From contig WRIE01000001.1 in the NCBI GenBank assembly GCA_009782875.1, forward strand, positions 62,001 to 126,000: a stretch of DNA of 64,000 nucleotides. Reading direction: 5' to 3'. This stretch comes from Eubacteriaceae bacterium. Lineage in GTDB: Bacteria > Bacillota > Clostridia > Eubacteriales > Anaerofustaceae. Both the position numbers and the translations under genes were made by a program. Positions 28,175-35,027 of this stretch are shown piece after piece; within the stretch, counting starts at the first letter, position 1; each line of letters opens with the position of its first letter. The notes beneath the pieces were generated by a model. It was not told where the DNA came from, ran no database searches, and was given only the letters and a program-made list of their open reading frames with translations.

Positions 28175-28843
28175 ATGAAAGGGGACAGCGTAAAGCAGGA
28201 CATTTTAGACACAGCGAGGATCCTTTTTTACGAAAAAGGCTACACGAATACATTTCTTGATAGTATAGCGGAAAACTGTGGCATCACAAAGCCATTAATT
28301 TTATACTACTTCACTTCAAAAGCGGCTCTTGCCAGGGCTGTCAAAGATGTGTACATAGCCGAGATAAAAAATGTGGTCTCATTCAAAGTCTATAGATATT
28401 ACTTTAACATGCAATCCTATGATTTGCAGGTGTCCACTGCAGTTGAAATCAGGATATCCAACATGCTTGCTATCCTCGATGAGAATGTTTCCAGGTTTGA
28501 ATTAGAGAGGGCCGACGACAAATTTGCAGAGATCACATCCAGGGAAAAAGGCGATTTCTACTATGAGATCCACGACAGGCATTACCGTTTGGACATTGAC
28601 AGGAACGCAGACGAGATAGCTATGATTTCCACCGTTGCTTCAATTGGGGGATTCGCATTGGCAAGGGCTTATAAACAAGGCCATTTTAATTGCACCTCAG
28701 AACAGATCTTGGATTATATCGTGTCATTAAACTTTAAGCTGATGCATGTTCCAGAAGAGCGCATCAACGAAATTCTTGCAGAAAGCAAGAAAATTGTTGA
28801 CACAGTGTCTTTTGAAATCCAACCCTACTTTAGGGTCGTCTGA
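28175..28843 (+). CDS. TetR-family transcriptional regulator
   Basis: A 222-residue regulator. The N-terminal helix-turn-helix reads VKQDILDTARILFYEKGYTN, then SIAENCGITKPLILYYFTSK and AALARAV, the standard TetR DNA-binding pattern. The larger C-terminal half is a ligand and dimer domain with no recognisable ligand signature. The ATG at 28175 follows GGGAGG by 6-8 nt; an upstream in-frame ATG at 28061 has none. Position after the exporter operon suggests it controls that operon, though it has its own upstream region. Confidence 0.9.
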   Translation: MKGDSVKQDILDTARILFYEKGYTNTFLDSIAENCGITKPLILYYFTSKAALARAVKDVYIAEIKNVVSFKVYRYYFNMQSYDLQVSTAVEIRISNMLAILDENVSRFELERADDKFAEITSREKGDFYYEIHDRHYRLDIDRNADEIAMISTVASIGGFALARAYKQGHFNCTSEQILDYIVSLNFKLMHVPEERINEILAESKKIVDTVSFEIQPYFRVV

Positions 28844-28882
28844 AAGCCGCAAGGCTAATAATTAAATAATTTTTTAGAATTT

Positions 28883-28910
28883 AAAACGGCGCGTGTTTAG
28901 CCGTTTTTTT
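28883..28910 (+). terminator. Rho-independent terminator after the TetR gene
   Basis: AAAACGGC and GCCGTTTT form an 8-bp stem running into seven T residues, about 40 bp after the regulator stop. Confidence 0.85.
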
Positions 28911-29262
28911 ACGCTTTTTGGATTCCTGTGCAACCATGCCTTCTAAAATTTGAATTTTTAACCGCTTGTATTGCTTTAGTTGGTGTGTGGCAGTGGATAT
29001 AAAAATATTTTAGCCGGGAAGGCATAGATTCTATTCAGTTCCATAACACTAAGAGAAAGAGCTGTTTTTTCTTGGAGATGAGGTGTTGAGGCTAGCTATT
29101 GTATTGCGAATGAAACCTTTGTTTGTGACGAAATGCCCTTTGGGGGCTTAGCGCTGTTGCTGTGAAAGGCTATCAATCCAATTGGGCAAATTGCAACATG
29201 AAAGCATGGCTTTGCGATCGTCTAATTGAGCTCTTTTTAAATGGCAGAAAGCTAAAAGCAGT
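28911..29262. other. Convergent spacer without genes
   Basis: About 350 bp between the TetR terminator and the end of the PspC-domain gene. I see no gene, RNA or clear hairpin. Confidence 0.35.
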
Positions 29263-29916
29263 TTAGAAATATCCCAGGTTTGAGTAAAATGTGTAGACTA
29301 CCACAGCTAGCAAAACAACCAGCCATATAGCAATGCTGGCTTTCTTCTGGGGCAACAAAAAATTAACGCCAATTGCTACTACAATTATTGGCGACAGATA
29401 CTTTATGGAGTTTAAGATATTTGTCAAGCTGAGCACAATTATGTTGAAACTGCCAAGCAAGAAAACTATGCCGACAATGAAAATCAAAAGGCCAACAGGA
29501 AGCCTTGCAGTTTTTCGGTATGACGACCTGTCGAAAATATTGTCAAAGAGCATGTATAAACCTAGTGATAATACGCCAAAGCTGATGATAGTGTTAAAAG
29601 TCACATCAATGCCAAAATACAGCCCGCTTATCAAAACCCCAAGCAGTGTGCAAACAGCTACGCTGGCAATGGATTCCTTTGCGCTTTGCACAGCGCTAAA
29701 GCCGCTATACGCTGGGGCGGGAGGCTCCTCGCCTGTTTGAGGCGGTTTATCCGGCAACAACAGAGCGAGCATGACATATGCAGGCAAAATATATGGCACG
29801 GCTATGAAGATTAATAGTGTTGTGATCCTGACAACAAAGGAGTTTAAACCTATGCGCTCTGCGAACCCTCCGCAAACCCCTGAGATTATTCTGTCATTTG
29901 ATTTGAATAAATCCAT
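29263..29916 (-). CDS. PspC-domain membrane protein
   Basis: A 217-residue protein. The first 60 residues are a PspC domain (FKSNDRIISGVCGGFAERIG, then VVRITTLLIFIAVPYILPAYVMLALLLP), associated with envelope stress sensing. A Pro/Glu-rich linker and four further membrane helices follow, resembling LiaF/LiaI-type membrane proteins. The start follows AGGATTGAG at a short distance on the minus strand. It is monocistronic here, so a partner such as a two-component system is not evident. Confidence 0.88.
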   Translation of the reverse strand: MDLFKSNDRIISGVCGGFAERIGLNSFVVRITTLLIFIAVPYILPAYVMLALLLPDKPPQTGEEPPAPAYSGFSAVQSAKESIASVAVCTLLGVLISGLYFGIDVTFNTIISFGVLSLGLYMLFDNIFDRSSYRKTARLPVGLLIFIVGIVFLLGSFNIIVLSLTNILNSIKYLSPIIVVAIGVNFLLPQKKASIAIWLVVLLAVVVYTFYSNLGYF

Positions 29917-30066
29917 TTCTCAATCCTGCGCCAAAATATTATACCTTTATAACTATTTTAACATAAGTGCTATTCAAAACTTCCTATCCTCCTCATTAAC
30001 CTATAGTGCTCTAGTAATTAAGGTCTTTGCCTTTCGGATCTATTGCATGTGGCGCTCTATTAAATA

Positions 30067-30075
30067 TGCTATAAT
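30067..30075 (+). promoter_or_regulatory. Extended -10 promoter candidate
   Basis: TGCTATAAT is a perfect -10 hexamer with the TGn extension. A TTGCAT lies 21 bp upstream, too far for a good -35, so recognition would rest on the extended -10. It is about 120 bp before the flavoprotein start. Confidence 0.5.
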
Positions 30076-30141
30076 TAGCGGCACTAGTGTTAATGCATCA
30101 TAACAGCCAAACATTTAGAGCGAACAATCCATCAAATCCAC

Positions 30142-30195
30142 AAGGAGTATGGCGCGTCGCTTATGCATAACGAGTGGACCACGCGCCAAGGTTTA
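30142..30195 (+). promoter_or_regulatory. Shine-Dalgarno/hairpin/AUG initiation element (flavoprotein gene)
   Basis: AAGGAG (30142-30147) is followed by TA, then a perfect 8-bp stem TGGCGCGT (30150-30157) with ACGCGCCA (30181-30188), then AGGTTTA and ATG at 30196. With the hairpin looped out, 9 nt separate Shine-Dalgarno and AUG; in linear sequence the distance is 48 nt. The loop holds the palindrome TTATGCATAA. A 15-codon upstream frame (ATG 30149, stop overlapping the gene's ATG as TAATG) runs through the element. It belongs with similar structures at 42759, 54642 and 58191. Confidence 0.65.
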
Positions 30196-30768
30196 ATGAA
30201 AAAAATAGCGTTATTTATGGCCTCAGGCAGGCCATCGGGCTATTCGTCGCAAGCAACCAGAATAATAAAGGAAATTGCAAGCGCTTGCGCCAGCCAAATC
30301 GAATTAGTCCAAATAAACACCTACAACACAAAAGTAAGGCATTGCTCTGGTTGCGAGATATGTAAAGATACAGGTGAATGTGTATTTAATGATGATGATA
30401 TGCAGAAAATCTGTAAAATTCTCGAAGAAACTGATGTTGCGGTTATATCAACCCCTGTGTACTACTCATCGGCGCCCGGCTCTCTGAAGGCGATTCTTGA
30501 CAGGACACAGCCTTATTTTTACCATCCACTAAAAAATGAGCCTGATAAGAAAATCTTTTATTTGATCCAATTTGGCGGCTCCCGTCCGTATCCTGCGCAA
30601 TTTGAAACGATACCCCAGCAAATGCTGCATATGGCCAGGAATTTAAACGGCTATATTGTAGCAGAGCTGTCATTTCCTGCCACCGACCAGTGGGACGGCA
30701 CACTCCCGGCTCAAGTTTCTAGCCAGATAGAAGAATTTGCCCGCACACTATTGCAAGAGCCAGTTTAA
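30196..30768 (+). CDS. Flavodoxin-like NAD(P)H oxidoreductase / iron-sulfur flavoprotein
   Basis: A 190-residue FMN-binding protein of the NADPH-dependent FMN reductase fold, beginning MKKIALFMASGRPSGYSSQ (phosphate loop for FMN). A cysteine cluster, CSGCEICKDTGECVFNDDDM, matches the iron-sulfur flavoprotein pattern in which a compact Cys motif binds a 4Fe-4S cluster. STPVYYSSAPGSLKAILDR is the usual second FMN region. An in-frame ATG at 30163 is possible, but the family start, the TAATG junction and the hairpin arrangement favour 30196. The redox partner is unknown. Confidence 0.88.
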   Translation: MKKIALFMASGRPSGYSSQATRIIKEIASACASQIELVQINTYNTKVRHCSGCEICKDTGECVFNDDDMQKICKILEETDVAVISTPVYYSSAPGSLKAILDRTQPYFYHPLKNEPDKKIFYLIQFGGSRPYPAQFETIPQQMLHMARNLNGYIVAELSFPATDQWDGTLPAQVSSQIEEFARTLLQEPV

Positions 30769-31502
30769 ACATGCAACGCAGCATCATTGAGATTTTTGAA
30801 CAGTGCTTTACATACTGGCATAAGGCAAAGAAGGAGGGCGGCAGAAATATATGCGAATTTGCAGGAAAAGAATTGCGACCCTAGTCATTGCCACAACCTA
30901 GCTGGCGCTGGCAATGTTACTTGGGGTTGCCGCATATGGGATAATACTCCAGATTCCAATGCATGGTTTATTTCATATAATCTTGCGCGAGGATACCCAC
31001 CTCAAGCTTGCTAGGCGGCGGGGGAATCGCGCTCTTCCTAACCAATATATGGCGAAGGCGTAACCCTCAGCAGAGTAGCTGTGTAATGCCTTAAGTCCCA
31101 ACTACCAGAGTCAAATCCACTTCGCCAAAGTTGTCCCAGTTTTTATGTTTACAGCGCCGCCCCCTGCCCGTCAAGGCTTTTAACAATAACCTGCAGAGTT
31201 GTAGAATGGCGGGCATCCTATATATTCATGGGCAAATTGGCGCTACAAGCGTTTAAGCTAGCCGACAAGGGCTTCCAGCATAGGTCCCCGCTTCAAGCGC
31301 CACCAGGCGCTAAGTGGCAGGTTATTGACGATTAGAAGTGTATTTTCCAGTTTAGCTGAAACTCATATTTGCCCACCCTCTGTAGCGTGCCAGAAAGCCC
31401 GCATATGGATGATATTATTCATCGGCCAGGCTCTATGTGGCCGTGGCTGGCACTAAGCTGCTCGAGGGATTTTTGCAGGCGCCTTTGAGGCTTAAAGCCA
31501 GG
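30769..31502. other. Gene-poor spacer
   Basis: About 730 bp between convergent genes. Open frames are short and without ribosome sites. I looked for tmRNA, RNase P, 6S, SRP RNA and cobalamin-riboswitch signatures and did not find a convincing one. A small perfect hairpin (AGCGCC, loop ACCA, GGCGCT) lies at 31296-31311. Confidence 0.35.
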
Positions 31503-32096
31503 TTATTCATCATCGCTCTTATTTTTGCTAAAAGCTTCTGAAATTGCAGCGATATAGTCGCTTAGCCAATGGCGCTCTCGCCATCTTTGGTAGTCTTTGA
31601 CCTCATCATAGTTGCTTGACTCATCGTCTACAGGATCAACAAAACATAGTGGATGCTCGTAATACCTTCTGTTGATTTTAAGGATGGCGACAATTCCATA
31701 CTTGAAAGAGTAGTCAATAGCTGCGACATGCACCTCATCCATAAAGAGGATTGGCCCTGGGTCATCCGGATTGAAAAACTCCCTGTCAGTCATTTCGGTA
31801 ATCTCGCCAATGAACGGAAATTTTAAAGTTTCGCTTAGGTATTCTGGCCAATCCCGCTCATCGCCCTTGATGCACATAGAGCTACCCTCATCCTCAACAA
31901 CAATGCTGCCACATTTAGAGCATTCGTATTTAAACATATCTTCTTTTTTGTTGTAGCCAATTTTGATATCCAAACTTCCGCATATAGAACAAAAGTTGCC
32001 CTCATCGTCATAATCTTCGTTTGAGATCTCACTATATGTTTTTTCAAACTTGTCGTTGAATTCCATCTTTTCTAATTCTTCACTTGATTGATCCAC
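31503..32096 (-). CDS. Zinc-ribbon protein with CcbP-like (calcium-binding) domain
   Basis: A 197-residue acidic protein. An N-terminal zinc ribbon is formed by CSICGSLDIKIG and YECSKCGS (about residues 40-70). The C-terminal part (LKFPFIGEITEM, VHVAAIDYSFKYGIVAILK, HPLCFVDPVDDESSNYDEV, KDYQRWRE) resembles the small calcium-binding CcbP family of cyanobacteria. The start is GTG at 32096, 8 nt after GGAGG on the minus strand; a longer frame to 32219 has no ribosome site. Calcium binding is inferred from family resemblance, and the fusion with a zinc ribbon is unusual. No operon partner is visible. Confidence 0.7.
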   Translation of the reverse strand: MDQSSEELEKMEFNDKFEKTYSEISNEDYDDEGNFCSICGSLDIKIGYNKKEDMFKYECSKCGSIVVEDEGSSMCIKGDERDWPEYLSETLKFPFIGEITEMTDREFFNPDDPGPILFMDEVHVAAIDYSFKYGIVAILKINRRYYEHPLCFVDPVDDESSNYDEVKDYQRWRERHWLSDYIAAISEAFSKNKSDDE

Positions 32097-32460
32097 AAAA
32101 ATACCTCCAAATTTCTTTCTTGAGCTGCAAAAAAGCAATTGCATTGATAGAATTATACAAAATCTATTACTTGCGGGCAAGTTAAAAACACAGCATCCTT
32201 GTGCAAATGGAAGACGCAAAGGATCTGAAAAGCAAAACTGCCATTCCCAAAGGTTTTTTCGGCTATATGCTGCCTATTCAAAAGTTGCCGGGCGCGGAAA
32301 CGAATATAGGCGCAAGAGAACTAATTGCATATTCATTTGCTTGGAATGCTCCAAAGCTTGCTTGGCGGATTGGAAACACTATGCTAGTATGCACGCAAGC
32401 TGGTTGAGTATTGCAGAATCGAATTGGCGCCAGAAGAAAAAAAGATGCTGGCAAATGGAC

Positions 32461-32489
32461 GAAAAGAAAAAAGGAGGCTAAGCCTCCTT
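32461..32489 (-). terminator. Terminator of corrinoid protein gene 1
   Basis: Read on the minus strand, AAGGAGGC TT/AGCCTCCTT forms a short tight hairpin followed by TTTTTTCTTTTC. It lies 26 bp beyond the stop codon. Confidence 0.88.
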
Positions 32490-32514
32490 GATTTGTTGTG
32501 CTAATAAATAACTC

Positions 32515-33150
32515 TTATTTTACCCAGCCTTGTGCAATCCGAACGCCTTCAGCAGCGTTGGTTGTGAATGCATCGGCTCCAATTTGCTCGCAAGCTTCGG
32601 CTGTTACGCAGTTGCCTCCGATGATGACTTTTACGCCGTCTTTTACGCCAGCGGCTACGAGAGCATCAACGGTATCTTTCATGCTGTCGAGTGCGAGTGT
32701 AAGTACGCCTGAAAGTCCTACTACTTGAGGATTGACTTCTTTTACTTTGTCTACGAATGCCTGTGGATCTTGGTCGATGCCGATATCGAATACTTCGAAT
32801 CCAGCGATTTCTACCATGTTCTTGAAGATGTTCTTGCCGATGTCATGCAAATCGCCATGAACTGTGCCAAGCACTAATTTGCCGATGGATGCTGAATCTG
32901 CTCCAGCGAGAAGTGGCCTAAGGGCTTGGATTGTTTCTGTCAAGATTTCGCCTGCGAAGATAAGGTCTCCTACGAAATACTCGCCTTTTTCGAAGAGGTC
33001 TCCTACGATATTCATGCCTTCTTGGCATGCTGCTACTGCGGCAAGACCGTCAGCTTCTGATCCGCCACCTACTAATTCGTTTACAAACTCGAGGACGCCT
33101 TCCTCATCAAGATCGCCTAACAGTTCTTTCAATTTTGCAAAATCTGCCAT
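32515..33150 (-). CDS. Corrinoid (B12) methyl-carrier protein, copy 1
   Basis: A 211-residue corrinoid protein of the MtbC/MttC/MtaC type that carries a methyl group on cobalt between a substrate methyltransferase and a corrinoid:folate methyltransferase. An N-terminal helical cap (residues 1-85) is followed by a B12-binding Rossmann domain with the cobalt-ligating motif DLHDIG (in VLGTVHGDLHDIGKNIF), then VVGLSGVLTLAL and IIGGNCVT. Its ribosome site is AAGGAGG. No methyltransferase or activator gene adjoins it. It has its own promoter and terminator and a near-twin at 33818-34453. Confidence 0.93.
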   Translation of the reverse strand: MADFAKLKELLGDLDEEGVLEFVNELVGGGSEADGLAAVAACQEGMNIVGDLFEKGEYFVGDLIFAGEILTETIQALRPLLAGADSASIGKLVLGTVHGDLHDIGKNIFKNMVEIAGFEVFDIGIDQDPQAFVDKVKEVNPQVVGLSGVLTLALDSMKDTVDALVAAGVKDGVKVIIGGNCVTAEACEQIGADAFTTNAAEGVRIAQGWVK

Positions 33151-33194
33151 GTTTCATTCCTCCTTGGTTTTAGATTCTTGTTAAAATAATGATT

Positions 33195-33249
33195 ACATAC
33201 TGAAGTATGTTACCTTCTACATAATAACGTACTCGAGTATCTTTGTCAA
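33195..33249 (-). promoter_or_regulatory. Promoter with two palindromic operators (corrinoid gene 1)
   Basis: On the minus strand, TTGACA (33249-33244), a 17-bp spacer and TATTAT (33226-33221) make a near-consensus sigma-A promoter. The spacer holds the near-palindrome AGATACTCGAGTACGT, and a second palindrome ACATACTTCAGTATGT (33210-33195) covers the region just after the -10. Both read as (A/C)(G/A)TACT NN AGTA, so one dimeric repressor could block RNA polymerase at two sites. The same layout precedes copy 2. Confidence 0.82.
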
Positions 33250-33250
33250 T

Positions 33251-33687
33251 ATTTTTTTCGAAATATCGAGTTTTTAATTTTTGAAGGCAAATTTTTGAAT
33301 TAAATTTATAAAGCTTAATTTATAAACAAAATTCTACTCTCGCCTCAGCCGATGTGCACACCAGATGATAAAACCAGTGAGAATCGCCAGCCCAGCAGGG
33401 CGCATTTTTGGCACAATCCGCGCTCCAGTGAACTGCAGAGAAAGCGGGTGGCGCCTATCCTGTCAAATTATCGATGCACAAGCCAAGCTTTCAAAAAGCG
33501 AGGTAGCCCACTGCTGCTTTGCCGTAAATGCTCTGAAAATGCTCTCGAGAGCTTTCAGCAGAGTACTCAATTTGTTTGAAAGCTATGAAATAATGGCTCA
33601 AACAAACAATTTAAAATTTAAGCTTGGATATTTTTTCAACAGTCAAGCTTGCTGTTTGATTTCGTGTTTTTGAGTTTGACATAAAAG
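33251..33687. other. Spacer between the two corrinoid genes
   Basis: About 440 bp with no supportable gene on either strand. Short plus-strand frames at 33352-33673 lack ribosome sites. Confidence 0.35.
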
Positions 33688-33689
33688 AA

Positions 33690-33734
33690 ACAAAAAAAGC
33701 GCTGGCCTCTACTTTGCAGCAAGAGGCCAGCGCT
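33690..33734 (-). terminator. Terminator of corrinoid protein gene 2
   Basis: On the minus strand AGCGCTGGCCTCT pairs perfectly with AGAGGCCAGCGCT (13 bp, 11-nt loop) and is followed by TTTTTTTG. A very strong rho-independent terminator, 84 bp past the stop. Confidence 0.95.
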
Positions 33735-33817
33735 ATACTTTGGAGGTTGTTGAGATTCACTTAATCTTAATATAGATATGATTTATGATCCGATTTGCCG
33801 TGGTCAATTGGCGCTTC

Positions 33818-34453
33818 TTATTTTACCCAGGCTTCAGCAATCCTTACGCCTTCAGCAGCGTTGGTTGTGAATGCGTCAGCTCCTATTTGCTCGCAAGCTT
33901 CGGCTGTTACGCAGTTGCCTCCGATGATGATTTTAACACTGTCTCTCACGCCAGCAGCTATGATGGCATCAACTGTGTCTTTCATACTGTCGAGTGCGAG
34001 TGTAAGTACGCCTGAGAGCCCAATTACTTGGGGGTTGACTTCTTTTATTTTGTCTACGAACGCTTGTGGATCTTGGTCGATGCCAATATCGTATACTTCG
34101 AATCCAGCGATTTCCACCATGTTCTTGAAGATGTTCTTGCCTATATCGTGCAAATCGCCATGGACTGTGCCAAGCACTAATTTGCCAATTGTTGTGTCTT
34201 CCGCTCCAGCAAGAAGAGGCCTAAGGGTTTGGATTGTCTCTGTCAGGATTTCGCCTGCGAAGATAAGGTCCCCTACGAAATACTCGCCTTTTTCGAAGAG
34301 GTCTCCTACGATATTCATGCCATCTTGGCACGCCGCTACTGCGGCAAAGCCGTCAGCTTCCGTTCCGCCGTCTACTAATTCGCCTACAAACTCGAGGACG
34401 CCTTCCTCATCAAGATTGCCCAACATTTCTGTCAATTTTGCATAATCTGCCAT
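33818..34453 (-). CDS. Corrinoid (B12) methyl-carrier protein, copy 2
   Basis: A 211-residue paralogue of the protein at 32515-33150, the same in length and nearly identical through the B12 domain (VLGTVHGDLHDIGKNIF is unchanged). Differences cluster in the helical cap and at scattered surface positions, for example MADYAKLTEML against MADFAKLKELL. The two are a tandem duplication that carried promoter and operators along. The ribosome site here (AAGGATGT) is weaker than for copy 1. The partner methyltransferases must be encoded elsewhere. The substrate (methoxyaromatic, methylamine or methanol) cannot be read from the carrier alone. Confidence 0.93.
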   Translation of the reverse strand: MADYAKLTEMLGNLDEEGVLEFVGELVDGGTEADGFAAVAACQDGMNIVGDLFEKGEYFVGDLIFAGEILTETIQTLRPLLAGAEDTTIGKLVLGTVHGDLHDIGKNIFKNMVEIAGFEVYDIGIDQDPQAFVDKIKEVNPQVIGLSGVLTLALDSMKDTVDAIIAAGVRDSVKIIIGGNCVTAEACEQIGADAFTTNAAEGVRIAEAWVK

Positions 34454-34485
34454 ATTCTATACATCCTTGTTCTGAATTATTAATA

Positions 34486-34539
34486 ACATACTGAAGTATG
34501 TTTCTGTTATATAATAACGTACTCGAGTATGTTTGTCAA
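34486..34539 (-). promoter_or_regulatory. Promoter with two palindromic operators (corrinoid gene 2)
   Basis: On the minus strand, TTGACA (34539-34534), 17 bp, TATTAT (34516-34511). The spacer contains the near-palindrome ACATACTCGAGTACGT and the start region the palindrome ACATACTTCAGTATGT (34501-34486). Positions match those of copy 1 exactly, while the flanking bases differ, which argues that the palindromes are under selection. Confidence 0.82.
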
Positions 34540-34971
34540 TGATTTTAAATAGTATTGAGCAATAATATGAAAAATAAGGTGTAAGGTGAATTGCAAAACT
34601 AAACTCCTTTGTTGACAAAATAGGCTTGAGCTTGATTTTAGCCAAAATTGTGCATCTTTAACTAATTTACATTTTCTTATGAAATACTCCAAATGCGAAA
34701 AAGGGCTGTCCATGTCCAGTCTGCCTGCGAGAGGATATCCGGCAACAATAGGCTTGACCTATTTTGCATCGCTTTTTATCTTGCCATTGCAACCTTGCTA
34801 TGCTTTGGCTTGTGCTATCCTTTCTTTTTTTTTCAATTCAATAATTGGGTGGGCAGCTAAAACAAAGCGAATGGGGACCAGGCCCATATTGCGCTAGTCC
34901 TAATAGCTTGCTATGGTGGCAAAGCTTCTGGCAAAGGGGTTTTACGCACTCTTGCCCCTGTTTAAAAACCG
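34540..34971. other. Divergent spacer before purL
   Basis: About 430 bp with no supported gene. No purine riboswitch was recognised in the purL leader. Confidence 0.35.
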
Positions 34972-35000
34972 TTTCATTAATATCCGAAACATGCTACAAT
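34972..35000 (+). promoter_or_regulatory. Promoter candidate of the pur operon
   Basis: TTTCAT, 17 bp, then TACAAT preceded by TGC (extended -10). The purL ribosome site AAAGGAGG begins 15 bp downstream, so the untranslated leader would be short. Confidence 0.5.
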
Positions 35001-35027
35001 AACTGTGTCTTTTCAAAGGAGGACATT

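Noticed and set aside
29077-29150. 21-codon plus-strand frame after GATGAGG
   Set aside because: The spacing between the putative ribosome site and TTG is too short and the peptide is not recognisable.
30769-31502. Possible structured RNA (cobalamin riboswitch, 6S, tmRNA or RNase P RNA)
   Set aside because: A GAGGATACCCACCTC stretch recalls the end of a B12 riboswitch, but the B12 box and core are absent and no downstream B12 gene follows; the other RNA signatures are missing too.
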